NCBI GenBank assembly: GCA_034664005.1
Contig: JAXDIL010000052.1
Location: 18,665 to 82,664, forward strand
DNA: 64,000 nt
Direction of reading: 5' to 3'
Source: JACVRW01 sp034664005
GTDB taxonomy: Bacteria > Actinomycetota > Thermoleophilia > Solirubrobacterales > Thermoleophilaceae
The notes below the pieces were generated by a model, which made no database searches, was not told the DNA's origin, and saw nothing but the letters and a program-made list of their open reading frames with translations. This document shows, one piece after another, positions 26,645 through 34,566 of the stretch (its first letter is position 1; every line of letters begins with the position of its first letter). Both the position numbers and the translations under genes were made by a program.

Positions 26645-27331
26645 CTATCCGCTCCCCGCGGTCAACACCGCAAGGCGATCGCCGATCGCCTCGAGTGCCG
26701 CCTGGTTGCTCGTCAGCACCGGAACCCCGAGTTCACGCTCGATCTCGTCGCGAGCGTCCAGCGCGCGGAAGTTCGTGCACGACGCGAACAGCAGGTCGAT
26801 CTCCACGCTCCCGAACTGCTCAACAGCCTGGGCCACGATGCTGCTGGGCTCCACCGAGGCGATCGCGAAGTTCTCGTCGATCCCGAGCCCGTGGATCCCG
26901 ACGACCTCGATGCCGACGTCCTCGAGGCTCGCGCGGATCGGCGTGTTGAGCGCCTCGACGTAGGGCGTGATCACGCCCACTCGGTGGGCGCCCCGAGCCG
27001 AGATCGCGCGTCGCACCGACGCGGCGACGCTGATCGCCTCGGCGCCGGTCTGTTCGGCGATCGACTTCACGAGCTCGCCTTCGTACTCGTTGCCGCGCAG
27101 TGCGCCGGCGCTCGTGCAGCCAAACACGACGACGTCCGGCTTAGCCGTGGCGAGGTCGTATATCGCCGTCGGCAGGTGCTCGTCCAGCATCGCCGACTCG
27201 CCCTCGGGCGTCGTCTCGCGCAGGTGCATCCGCGCGGTGTGGAGGGTGGCCGACTCGGGGAGCCGGCGGTAGAGGTCCACCTCCATGACGGTGTTCGACG
27301 ACGGCACGATCAGGCCCACGCGCGTGCTCAC
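26645..27331 (-). CDS. Asp/Glu racemase superfamily enzyme, maleate isomerase / arylmalonate decarboxylase-like
   Basis: 228 residues from GTG 27331, which overlaps the upstream stop (GTGA) and precedes RVGLIVPSSNTVMEVDLYRR, the usual opening of maleate cis-trans isomerases. The two cysteines of the superfamily active site are present in VVFGCTSAGALRG and LFASCTNFRALD. Maleate isomerase converts maleate to fumarate, the last step of the nicotinate pyrrole route and of hydroxypyridine breakdown. Arylmalonate decarboxylase and hydantoin racemase share the fold, and a hydantoin-racemase role would also fit the dihydropyrimidinase in operon II. The family call is firm; the reaction is inferred. 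Confidence 0.78.
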   Translation of the reverse strand: MSTRVGLIVPSSNTVMEVDLYRRLPESATLHTARMHLRETTPEGESAMLDEHLPTAIYDLATAKPDVVVFGCTSAGALRGNEYEGELVKSIAEQTGAEAISVAASVRRAISARGAHRVGVITPYVEALNTPIRASLEDVGIEVVGIHGLGIDENFAIASVEPSSIVAQAVEQFGSVEIDLLFASCTNFRALDARDEIERELGVPVLTSNQAALEAIGDRLAVLTAGSG

Positions 27332-28290
27332 GACGGCAGCCCTCCGACGACGGCGGAGTGCGGAACGGACGCTCCGTCGTTGTTCGTTTCCGTGTGCGAC
27401 GGGGGCGGCGGCAGCTCGAGCAGCTCGAGCGGGTTGTGCCGGATCATCAGCTGGACGTCTTCCTCGCTGATGCCCGACTCGTAGACCGATTGGGCGAACA
27501 CGCGCAGGGCCTCCGCCGGCATCGGGTTGTGGCGCTGGCCGGCGTCGCTCATCAGGATCGACTGCGACGCGCCGACCGCGCGAATCGCCTCGACCACGGC
27601 GGTCAGCTGGGCGTGCTGCCACATCGGCGAGACGGTGCAGTAGCCGAACTCCGCGTACGCGCCGTGCCCGACGAGCCGCTTCAGCGTCTCTAGGTCGAGC
27701 GCGGGCACCTTGAAGAACGGGTGCGTGATCATGATCTTCTCGACGCCGCGCCCGCGAGCCTCGGGCACGAGCACCTCGATCTCCGGCACGGACAGGTGGC
27801 AGGTGCTGAGGATCGCTCGGTGAGCGGCCACGAGGTCCAGCACGTCGTAGACCTCGGGAAACAGCTTGCCGTCGGCGCCGACGATCTCGATTCCCTCGTC
27901 GCCGCTCCGCGCGACCGTGCTCGCCTGCTTGTCGTACGCGCCCGTGCTGCCGAACGTGCGCGCATGGTTCGCGGCGTCGACGGTCGGCATCCAGACATGG
28001 CGCGCGCCAAGCTGGAGCGCGGCCTCCACGGCCGAAGCGTTGATCCCGCCGACGGCCCGGTTCAGCACGATCCCGCTGGCGATCTGGATCCCCGGCACGA
28101 GCTGCTGCGTCAGATACGCGCGGCTGGTGGTGCGCTCGGAGTGACATTTGAGCGAGATCGCGCGCAGGCCCATCGCCGCCGCGTGCCGTGCCACGCCCAC
28201 GTCGTCCGCGATCCGCGGGAATAGGTCCGGCTCGGAGTGCACGTGTACGTCCACGGCCCCCTGCATGTCGATGAAGGGCCCAATCGTCAT
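27328..28290 (-). CDS. DUF6282-like metal-dependent hydrolase (amidohydrolase-type barrel)
   Basis: 320 residues from ATG 28290, chosen over an upstream in-frame start because it overlaps the CoA-transferase stop as ATGA. Histidines typical of an amidohydrolase-like metal site are in MQGAVDVHVHSEPDLFPR, ISLKCHSERTTS, STCHLSVPEIEV and IMITHPFFKVPA, with an Asp in SILMSDAGQRHNP. Proteins of this kind are annotated DUF6282 and often lie beside CoA-transferase or racemase genes in catabolic clusters. The reaction is unknown; a lactone or cyclic-imide hydrolase is plausible from the fold and context. Confidence 0.7.
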   Translation of the reverse strand: MTIGPFIDMQGAVDVHVHSEPDLFPRIADDVGVARHAAAMGLRAISLKCHSERTTSRAYLTQQLVPGIQIASGIVLNRAVGGINASAVEAALQLGARHVWMPTVDAANHARTFGSTGAYDKQASTVARSGDEGIEIVGADGKLFPEVYDVLDLVAAHRAILSTCHLSVPEIEVLVPEARGRGVEKIMITHPFFKVPALDLETLKRLVGHGAYAEFGYCTVSPMWQHAQLTAVVEAIRAVGASQSILMSDAGQRHNPMPAEALRVFAQSVYESGISEEDVQLMIRHNPLELLELPPPPSHTETNNDGASVPHSAVVGGLPS

Positions 28291-29087
28291 ACCGCCGCTG
28301 CCTTCCTCCCGCAAGCGGGAAGGGCGCCGCCGCCCTCGCCGTCCCGGAGCCAGCGCAGCTCCGCGAGCTCCTGGTCCGTCGGCGCCGGCAGCGAGACCAC
28401 GGTGTCCGACGCGAGCAGCTCGAAGCCGGTGCTCTCGCGAACATGCTCCTCGCTCACGCCCGGCTGCAGCGCGTCGATGCGCAGCCGGCCGCTCTCCTCG
28501 TCGAACCCGAACAGTGCGAGGTCGGTGATCACCGCGACCGGCCGGCTACGCACGAGCCCGGCGCGCTCGCGAGACTCGGGGCCGTCGAGGTAGCCGGGGC
28601 TCGTGACGAAGTCGACGCGCTCGACGAAGCGACGCGTCTCGTGCTTCAGCATGATGAAGATCTCGCGGCAGCTCGAGACGATGTCGTTCGCCCCGCCGCT
28701 CCCGGGCAACCGGACCTTCGGGCTGTCGGGATCGCCTATGTAGCTCGTGTTGACGTTGCCGAAGCGGTCGATCTGACCGGCGCCGATGAAGCCGTAGTCG
28801 TAACAACCGCGTTGCGCGTACAGGAACAGGTCGTTGATCCCGGCGAGCATCGAAGCGCCGTGTGCAGCTCGCATCTCGTTCGTCGAGACGGGCAGCCTGC
28901 CGGGCAGCATGCTCGGGTCGATCGCGCCGCCCTCGAGCACGATCGTGAGCGACGGCGCGTGCAGCCGCTTGGCGAGCACGCTCGCCTCCAGCGGCGACCC
29001 GACGCCGGCGAACACAACGCGGCCGTCGCGCAGGAGCCGGCTTCCGGCGATTGTCATCAGCTCGGTCGGCGTCGGCTCGGAGCTCAT
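28287..29087 (-). CDS. family I CoA-transferase, beta subunit
   Basis: 266 residues. The catalytic glutamate of family I CoA-transferases fits the Glu in LTIVLEGGAIDPSMLPG, and the glycine-rich loop is VFAGVGSPLEASVLAKRL. The middle contains YDYGFIGAGQIDRFGNVNTS, a strongly conserved family segment. With the alpha subunit (4-base overlap upstream) it would transfer CoA from a donor such as succinyl-CoA to a carboxylic acid. Glutaconate and 3-oxoadipate CoA-transferases are the nearest families; the acid is unknown, but the neighbours suggest a dicarboxylate from ring cleavage. Confidence 0.86.
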   Translation of the reverse strand: MSSEPTPTELMTIAGSRLLRDGRVVFAGVGSPLEASVLAKRLHAPSLTIVLEGGAIDPSMLPGRLPVSTNEMRAAHGASMLAGINDLFLYAQRGCYDYGFIGAGQIDRFGNVNTSYIGDPDSPKVRLPGSGGANDIVSSCREIFIMLKHETRRFVERVDFVTSPGYLDGPESRERAGLVRSRPVAVITDLALFGFDEESGRLRIDALQPGVSEEHVRESTGFELLASDTVVSLPAPTDQELAELRWLRDGEGGGALPACGRKAAAV

Positions 29088-29989
29088 GCGCTCACCAGCT
29101 CGCGCGCCTTGCGGCGCTGGTCGAGCAGCGCGGAAGCGCCGACCGAGTCGAGGAACCCGGCGAAGCTCCCCGCATCATCCACGTGCTCGCGCAGGTAGGC
29201 TTGGACGCCCTCGACGCCCGCCTCGTTCACGCGCTCCGCGTAGGCGTCGAAGTGCGCGAAGTCTGCCTCGTAGCGGCCGTGGCACTCGTGCGGGTAGGCG
29301 CCGTACGGAACCTCGACGACCGCGTCCACCACGAGCGCTGGGATCAGCGTGCGGTCGTTGTGCCGGACAAGCTCTTCCGACGACACGATCTCCTCGGCGC
29401 TGACGATCACGAGCTTGGCGGCTCGCGCCAGCTCGAGGTCCATGTACGCCGGACCCTCCACCTGCGCGTTGCCCCTCACGTCGGCGCGGTGGACGTGGAT
29501 CAGCGCGACGTCGGGCACGAGCGCCGGAACCGCCACCAGCAGCTCGTCGGTGAAGGGGCAACGCATCTCGCGGGCCGGGAGCCGCTTGAGCAGATCGGAG
29601 CCGAGCAGCGAGGCCGTCGGGAGGAACGGAAGACCCATCGAGGCGGCGCTGAGACGCATGCCGAAGGAGAGGTGGCTCCACTCCTCGTAGATCGAGGGGT
29701 CGCGCTCGACGAAATCCCGGAACACGCGCGGGATGCCCCACCTGAGCCCGATGCCGACCCAGCTCGAGATCAGCTTCGTCGCCGCACCGCGAGCGAGGAA
29801 CAGCTCCGACTCGTAACACATGAGGTTGCGGCCCAGCGTCAGGTCGCTCCGTTCCGCGCGCAGCAGCTCGAGCAGCAGCGCCCACGGTGTGCGCGAGTAG
29901 CAGCAGCCTCCGGCCACGACGGTGTCGCCGTCCCGCACCAGCGTGGCCGCCTCGCCCAGCGTCGTCTGCTTGTCGGCGGCCGTCCTCAT
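29084..29989 (-). CDS. family I CoA-transferase, alpha subunit
   Basis: 301 residues from ATG 29989, which overlaps the upstream oxidoreductase stop (ATGA). It opens with LVRDGDTVVAGGCCYSRTPW, the glycine-rich CoA-binding loop of the alpha subunit. It continues with VALIHVHRADVRGNAQVEGP and AKLVIVSAEEIVSSEELVRH, which are characteristic of the family. It pairs with the beta subunit immediately downstream. Confidence 0.86.
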   Translation of the reverse strand: MRTAADKQTTLGEAATLVRDGDTVVAGGCCYSRTPWALLLELLRAERSDLTLGRNLMCYESELFLARGAATKLISSWVGIGLRWGIPRVFRDFVERDPSIYEEWSHLSFGMRLSAASMGLPFLPTASLLGSDLLKRLPAREMRCPFTDELLVAVPALVPDVALIHVHRADVRGNAQVEGPAYMDLELARAAKLVIVSAEEIVSSEELVRHNDRTLIPALVVDAVVEVPYGAYPHECHGRYEADFAHFDAYAERVNEAGVEGVQAYLREHVDDAGSFAGFLDSVGASALLDQRRKARELVSA

Positions 29990-30951
29990 GAGGCCGTGCC
30001 GCTCTTCTGCTTCTCGACCAGCGGCAGGACCTCTGCCGCAAAGCGCTCGACCTGCTCCTGGTCGTAGCGATACGGCACCAGGCAGATGTGCTGGACGCCG
30101 GCGTCGACGTGCTCCGCGAACTGCTCGGCGCACTGCTCAGGCGTGCCGCGGATCGCACTCTCGGCCGTAGCATCGCTCCACTCCGGGAGGTCGAAGTAGT
30201 CGTCGATGTAGGCGCGCACGTCGCGGTCGGCGGCCTCGAACGAGTCGCCGATGCAAAGCGCGAGCTGCGCGACATTCTCAAGCTCGGCGGGGTCGCGCCC
30301 GGCGTCCTCGGCGTGCTCTTGGATCCGGGCCCACGAGCGCCGGAAGTCGTCGGGAGCGTAGAAGTAGGTGAGCCAGCCGTCCGACTTGGTCGCCGCGCGC
30401 TTCAGCACCTTGTCGACGTAGCCGCCCACCAGCAGCTTCGGCCGCGGCCGCTGTGCCGGGCGCGGCAGCATGACCGCGTTGCGGAAGGGAATTCCATCGG
30501 CCTCGCCGCTGACCGGCTCGCCGCGCCAGAACTCCTTCAGCAGGTGGAGGTTCTCTTCGAAGATGCGCCCGCGGCGCTTGAACGGGACGCCGCATGCGTC
30601 GAACTCGCGCTCGTACCAGCCGGCTGCCATCCCGAGCGTGAGACGGCCGTCCGAGACGATGTCGAGTGTCGCCGCCGTCTTCGCGAGGACGGCTGGGTTG
30701 CGCAGCGGCAGGACGAGGACGCCGGTGCCGAGCTCGACCGTCGTCGTCTCACGGGCGAGCACGAGCAGGGTGGAGAGCGATTCCAGGAACGGAAAGGGCC
30801 GCTTCGTGCCGAGGAACATGTGATCCCAGGCCCAAACCGAGTCGAATCCAAGCTCCTCCGCCCGGCGCGCCGAGGCCACGACGGCATCGATGTCCGGGTC
30901 CTTGTGCGCAGGCGTGAAGTTCTCGACGGCCAGGCCGAGTTTCGTCGTCAC
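29986..30951 (-). CDS. LLM-class (luciferase-like, probably F420-dependent) oxidoreductase, first gene of operon I
   Basis: 321 residues of the bacterial luciferase-like TIM-barrel family. Segments: LGLAVENFTPAHKDPDID, ELGFDSVWAWDHMFLG, TVELGTGVLVLPLRNPAVLA, DGRLTLGMAAGWYEREFDAC. The start is GTG 30951; the longer in-frame reading begins at 30990, inside the operator and upstream of the predicted transcription start, so it is rejected. A GGAAG lies 11 bases upstream. Members use F420H2 or FMNH2; F420 is favoured by the nearby fbiC and the actinobacterial context. As the first gene of a heterocycle-type operon it may reduce or monooxygenate the ring. Substrate unknown. Confidence 0.83.
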   Translation of the reverse strand: MTTKLGLAVENFTPAHKDPDIDAVVASARRAEELGFDSVWAWDHMFLGTKRPFPFLESLSTLLVLARETTTVELGTGVLVLPLRNPAVLAKTAATLDIVSDGRLTLGMAAGWYEREFDACGVPFKRRGRIFEENLHLLKEFWRGEPVSGEADGIPFRNAVMLPRPAQRPRPKLLVGGYVDKVLKRAATKSDGWLTYFYAPDDFRRSWARIQEHAEDAGRDPAELENVAQLALCIGDSFEAADRDVRAYIDDYFDLPEWSDATAESAIRGTPEQCAEQFAEHVDAGVQHICLVPYRYDQEQVERFAAEVLPLVEKQKSGTAS

Positions 30952-30977
30952 GAACGCATCATCTTCCGCACGGCGCT

Positions 30978-31007
30978 TTGTATACACCACACAGAAGGCA
31001 CTGGCAA
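30978..31007 (-). promoter_or_regulatory. operon I promoter with overlapping GntR-type operator
   Basis: On the minus strand the -35 TTGCCA (31007-31002), a 17-base spacer and the -10 TATACA (30984-30979) form a good promoter. The operator TTGTATACAC (30978-30987) lies directly over the -10. It matches the operon II palindrome TTGTATACAA at 9 of 10 positions. Transcription would start near 30972, giving a leader of about 20 bases before GTG 30951. A repressor bound here would block RNA polymerase. Confidence 0.7.
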
Positions 31008-31069
31008 GTATCTGGCTCAGGACTTAACCAGCGTGCGTCCCGCGACGGCCCTCGCGTGCGACCGGCTCG

Positions 31070-31843
31070 CTACGGAGTGCGGCGGGTGGGGCCGTTGCCG
31101 CGGGCGGGGCCGTTGCGCGGCGTCTTTCCCCCGGCCGGACGAGCGAGTGCTTTTCCGAGCGCTCTCCGCCCATGCGTGAGGTGCGCGGACATCGTCTCGG
31201 CCGCGGCCTTTCCGTCGCCGCGTTCGAGAGCCTCGAAGATCTGCACATGCTCCGGGACGAAGCGGCGAGGAAGCTCAGCGCGATACACGTGCTCTGACAG
31301 CTCGAGCTGGATCCGCGCCCAGTAGCCGCGCACTATTCCGATCAGCTCGCTGGCAGCTGCCTCGTAGATGGCCAGGTGGAAGTCGGCGTCCAGGCGCACA
31401 GCGTCAGCCGAGTCGGCGTCCTCGATGGCGTCGCAGAAGCGATCCAGCAGCCCGCGTATGACCGCGAGCTCATCGGCCGTCAGTCGCTCGGCGGCAAGGC
31501 GTGTCAGATACGGCTCGAGGATCAGCCGACAGTCGTAGACCAGAATTGCCTCCTGAGCGGAGAGCCGGTATGCCACGTAGGTCCCGCGACCTCGATATGA
31601 GACGACGAGGCCCTCCGCCTCGAGCCTCCGCAGTCCCTCACGAACAGGGGTCCTGCTCACGCCGGTGCGCTCGATCACGTCCATCTCTGTTACGCGCGTC
31701 GACGGAACAAGTCGTCCCGAAAGGATGTCCTCGCGCAACACGGCGGCCACGTGCTCCGCCAATGACGGTGGCGGATCGATCCGCTCCATCGGGACGCGGC
31801 TGGCAGGCTCTCCCTTCGGCTTGGCTATTGGCGATTCTGACAT
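31070..31843 (-). CDS. GntR family transcriptional regulator, FadR/FCD branch
   Basis: 257 residues. An N-terminal winged helix-turn-helix (about residues 30-92) has LAEHVAAVLREDILSGRL, VTEMDVIERTGVSRTPVREG and LRRLEAEGLVVSYRGRGTYV. A C-terminal all-helical FCD ligand domain has the metal/ligand-type residues of DADFHLAIYEAA and the late His of MSAHLTHGRRAL. The last 20 residues are basic and low complexity. FCD regulators bind pathway acids and usually act as repressors released by ligand. The gene lies just upstream of operon I on the same strand, and its promoter carries the same GTATAC core. It most likely controls operons I and II and itself. Confidence 0.87.
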   Translation of the reverse strand: MSESPIAKPKGEPASRVPMERIDPPPSLAEHVAAVLREDILSGRLVPSTRVTEMDVIERTGVSRTPVREGLRRLEAEGLVVSYRGRGTYVAYRLSAQEAILVYDCRLILEPYLTRLAAERLTADELAVIRGLLDRFCDAIEDADSADAVRLDADFHLAIYEAAASELIGIVRGYWARIQLELSEHVYRAELPRRFVPEHVQIFEALERGDGKAAAETMSAHLTHGRRALGKALARPAGGKTPRNGPARGNGPTRRTP

Positions 31844-31852
31844 TGCTTAATC

Positions 31853-31890
31853 TTGTATGGAGTATACGTCCGGCTCACGATGTCTGTCGC
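31853..31890 (-). promoter_or_regulatory. gntR promoter with GTATAC operator core (autoregulation)
   Basis: On the plus strand the stretch TTGTATGGAGTATACG (31853-31868) contains a TTGTAT half-site and the GTATAC core seen at the other two operators. On the minus strand TATACT (31866-31861) fits a -10 and GCGACA (31890-31885) a -35 with 18-base spacing. Transcription would begin about 10 bases before ATG 31843. The overlap of operator and -10 implies autorepression. The palindrome is less regular than at the two catabolic operons. Confidence 0.5.
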
Positions 31891-31999
31891 CGAGCAGCGG
31901 AGCCACCCTAACCCACAGATGTGCCGAGTGCCGGGGGAACGAAAGCACTAGTGGCGGACGTAGCGCTTCTGCGACCTAGAGCAAGTGCCGTAGGGCCAC

Positions 32000-32281
32000 G
32001 AGCCATATGGCGCCTTCACCCGCAGCACCCCCCTGCCTTGGCAGCGTTCTTTGCCGGTCGCCTAGTCTCGTACACGCTCTACGTCACGGCCGCCTCCGCG
32101 GCGAAGGACAGCCTCGGCGACGTTCTCGGCGACGCCGTTGGCTCACCGCGGGATCGCGCTCCAAGCGGCGATGCTTGCCGGCCTCGTCGCGCTCCTCCGG
32201 ACCGACTGGGCCAAGCTGCTCGCGCGCACCAGCCCTGACGGCGTCCGGGGCCCGTGCGCCACGACTGCTCCGCACGCTGAC
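32000..32281 (+). pseudogene. frameshifted remnant of a small membrane protein
   Basis: The 628 bases between gntR and the thioesterase gene hold no intact gene but a readable fragment. One frame gives LAAFFAGRLVSYTLYVTAAS then AKDSLGDVLGDAVGSP up to about 32147. The next frame continues GIALQAAMLAGLVALLRTDW and AKLLARTSPDGVRG to a stop near 32281. The two parts join as one plausible membrane protein if bases are lost or gained near 32148-32150. No start codon or upstream domain is recognisable, so it is also 5'-truncated. I do not know the family. The rest of the gap holds the gntR promoter and two small hairpins near 32400. Confidence 0.5.
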
Positions 32282-32396
32282 TCGCGCTGACGGCTTCTTT
32301 TTCAAAGTCGGGCTCCGCGTCGAGGAGCATCCGGAGGCCGCTCCGCTACGGCATCGGACGGATCTGGCAGGCGGCGCGCAAGGTTGAGGGCCGTGT

Positions 32397-32429
32397 GGTC
32401 CGTTCGGACCGTGGGAGTTCGAAGCTCCC
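32397..32429. other. two adjacent short hairpins between convergent reading frames
   Basis: GGTCCG-TT-CGGACC (32397-32410) is followed by GGGAG-TTCGAAG-CTCCC (32413-32429). They lie 40-70 bases downstream of the thioesterase stop on its strand and downstream of the membrane-protein remnant on the other. They could terminate transcription from either side, but no T-run follows on either strand. The second hairpin looks like a tRNA T-arm, but no acceptor partner exists. Confidence 0.25.
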
Positions 32430-32471
32430 TGGGCGCATGAAAGACGGGTGTCCGCCACCATGGATCGGCAC

Positions 32472-32855
32472 TCAGCCCCGGGTCAGCAGCTCGCGCACGT
32501 CGTCGGGGACGAGCTGCGGCCGGCCGGCGTCGTCGACGTAGACGATCACCGTGCGGCCGCGGACATTGCAGGTGCGGCCGCTGGAGATCTCGAAGCCCCA
32601 TGTGATCGACGTACCGCCCAGGCGCTCGAGCGACAGCGTTACCTCGTACTCGTCGTCGAACGCCAGCGAGCGGAGGAACTCGGCCTCGACCGACCGGCGC
32701 GGGGTGCGATCCATGAGGTCGAGCCGCCCGAGCCGGCGCCATAGCGCGGACTCCGCGGCCTCCGCCCACAGGAACGCGTGGGAGTAGTGGAATTGACCGC
32801 TCGCGTCGGTCTCCGCCCACGCAACCCGACCGCGAATCCTCTGTTGGGCGCTCAC
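32472..32855 (-). CDS. hotdog-fold acyl-CoA thioesterase (4HBT type)
   Basis: 127 residues, the length of a single hotdog domain. The N-terminus reads RIRGRVAWAETDASGQFHYS, matching the catalytic Asp region of 4-hydroxybenzoyl-CoA thioesterase-like proteins (ETDxxGhxhy). The beta strands ITWGFEISSGRTCNVRGRTV follow. It would hydrolyse an acyl-CoA to free CoA. GTG 32855 is divergent from the ligase operon and their promoters share an 80-base gap with a 9-A run. A minus-strand TATAGG lies just upstream, so it may be co-regulated with site A, though no clear -35 is seen. Confidence 0.8.
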   Translation of the reverse strand: MSAQQRIRGRVAWAETDASGQFHYSHAFLWAEAAESALWRRLGRLDLMDRTPRRSVEAEFLRSLAFDDEYEVTLSLERLGGTSITWGFEISSGRTCNVRGRTVIVYVDDAGRPQLVPDDVRELLTRG

Positions 32856-32881
32856 CGTGTGACCACCTATACCACGGAAAA

Positions 32882-32927
32882 AAAAACGAGGTCGCTCTCT
32901 TGACTTTCACGAGGCGCTTGGAAGACT
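32882..32927 (+). promoter_or_regulatory. regulon-3 promoter A: operator plus TTGACT / AAGACT
   Basis: The 18-base site at 32882-32899 keeps the right half of the shared operator (GTCGCTCTC) with an A-rich left half. It abuts the -35 TTGACT (32900-32905). With a 16-base spacer the -10 is AAGACT (32922-32927). The start codon GTG 32936 lies only 8 bases after the -10, so the transcript is probably leaderless. Confidence 0.65.
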
Positions 32928-32935
32928 GCAGTCGC

Positions 32936-34564
32936 GTGCCACTCAGCCAGATCACCCTCGACGAGGCCGGCGACACCTCGGTCCCAGGCCTCCTCGATCG
33001 CCGGGTGGAGGAGACGCCGGACGCGCGAGCGCTGATCACGGTACGCGGCGAGCTCACATTCGCCGAATGGCGCGGGCAGGCGGCGGCCACGGCGGCCCTG
33101 CTCAGAGACGGCTTCGGGATCGGCCGCGGCGAGCGGCTTCTGCTCTGGATGGGAAGCGACGACGCGCGCGGCTTTCACGTCGCCCTGCACGCAACGCTGG
33201 TCGAGCGCGCCGTCGTGGTGGCGCTCGACGACCGGCTGAAGCCGGCCGAGGTCCGGAGGCTGATGGGTGAGACCGAGCCAAGAGCGCTCGTGCTGAGCAG
33301 CACGGTCGCCCGCAACCTGACCCCCGCCGGGCTGGCCGAGCTCGGGCTGGATCCGGACCTGCCCGTGGACGACGCGGAGCTCGTCCACGTCGTCCCCGTC
33401 GCGGACCGGGCCGTCGCGCCCGGCGGCGAGTCAGTTCGCCTCTCGGAGCTGCCCGCCGCCGAGCCGCGCAGCGTGGCCAGCCCCGGTGACGACGCGACCA
33501 TCTTCTTCAGCTCCGGCTCCACCGGCGCGCCCAAGGGCGCGCTCTGGACCCACGGCGACCTCTGCCAGTACGTCGAGCGCGCCGCGCACGCCATCTACGC
33601 GCTGCCGCGGAACGGCAAGCACCTGCAGGCGGACGACCTGCTCCAGTCGCCGATCCCGGTCTACACCGCCGCCCACGTGATGGAGAACCCGTACGCCGCG
33701 GTCGTCGCCGGCTGCACGCTGGCGTGCGAGTCGAGCCGCTTCGACGCCGCGGCGTCCGAGCAGCGGATGCACGACCTCGGAACGACGATCTACAACGCCG
33801 CGCCGCCCCACTTCGCGATGATGTGCGAGCTGCCGCCCTCCCCGGAGCCGGAGCGCCTCGAGCTCATGGTGAGCGGCGGCTCGGCGTTCACCGCCCCGCT
33901 CTACCGGCGCATGCGCGAGCGCTGGCCGAGCGCGAGCATCACCAACTGGTACGGCCTGATGGAGAGCGGGTGCGGCCAGACGCTGAGCTACGGCGAGGAC
34001 ATCGAGCGCGCGCCCGGGGCGATAGGGCGCCCGGTCCCGCCAACCGAGTTCCGCATCGTGGACGATCAGCTCGCCGACCTACCCGCCGGCACCGAGGGCG
34101 AGCTCTGGACGCGCGCGCCCGCCCAGATGCGCGAGTACTTCGAGAACCCCGAGGAGACCGCCCGCCGGCTCCACGACGGCTGGCTGCGCACCGGCGACCG
34201 CGCCGTCCTCGACGAGAGCGGCGTGATCCACGTCGTCGGCCGCAACGAGGAGCGCATCAACCGCGGCGGCTTCAAGTTCTATCCCGTCGAGATCGAGTCG
34301 GTCCTCGAGGACGACCCACGCGTGCTCGAGGCGGCCGTGATCGCCGTCCCGCACGACCTGCTGGGCCAGGACGCGGTCGCCTTCGTGGTTCCGACCGCCG
34401 GCACGGAGCTCGACGAGGACGACCTGCGCTCGCGTTGCAAGGCGCTCGTCGCGCCGAACAAGGTCCCGTCGCGGATCATCGTCACCGAGCGGCTACCGCG
34501 CGGCGCCTACGGGAAGGTCGTCCGCCGCGACCTCGCCAAGCGCTACCAGGAGCTTCAGGGATAG
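32936..34564 (+). CDS. AMP-dependent acyl-CoA synthetase/ligase (copy 1)
   Basis: 542 residues of the adenylate-forming (ANL) family, which activates a carboxylic acid with ATP and CoA. Motifs: P-loop IFFSSGSTGAPKGALWTHGD, A5-type ITNWYGLMESGCGQ, A7/A8 hinge GWLRTGDRAVLDESG and GRNEERINRGGFKFYPVEIE, and the C-terminal lysine in LPRGAYGKVVRRDLAK. The GTG at 32936 is chosen because the in-frame TTG at 32900 is the promoter -35; a leaderless transcript would begin at about this GTG. A full-length paralog lies at 54024, and both are followed by a VOC-fold gene. The acid is unknown. Confidence 0.86.
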   Translation: MPLSQITLDEAGDTSVPGLLDRRVEETPDARALITVRGELTFAEWRGQAAATAALLRDGFGIGRGERLLLWMGSDDARGFHVALHATLVERAVVVALDDRLKPAEVRRLMGETEPRALVLSSTVARNLTPAGLAELGLDPDLPVDDAELVHVVPVADRAVAPGGESVRLSELPAAEPRSVASPGDDATIFFSSGSTGAPKGALWTHGDLCQYVERAAHAIYALPRNGKHLQADDLLQSPIPVYTAAHVMENPYAAVVAGCTLACESSRFDAAASEQRMHDLGTTIYNAAPPHFAMMCELPPSPEPERLELMVSGGSAFTAPLYRRMRERWPSASITNWYGLMESGCGQTLSYGEDIERAPGAIGRPVPPTEFRIVDDQLADLPAGTEGELWTRAPAQMREYFENPEETARRLHDGWLRTGDRAVLDESGVIHVVGRNEERINRGGFKFYPVEIESVLEDDPRVLEAAVIAVPHDLLGQDAVAFVVPTAGTELDEDDLRSRCKALVAPNKVPSRIIVTERLPRGAYGKVVRRDLAKRYQELQG

Positions 34565-34566
34565 GG

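Noticed and set aside
32413..32429. A hairpin with a 7-base TTCGAAG loop resembling a tRNA T-arm
   Set aside because: No 5' acceptor strand complementary to TGGGCGC, no D-arm or anticodon arm found upstream; the position 60 base is not a pyrimidine.
32900..32902. TTG start for the operon A ligase
   Set aside because: This TTG is the first triplet of the -35 hexamer of promoter A, so it lies upstream of the transcription start; GTG 32936 is used.
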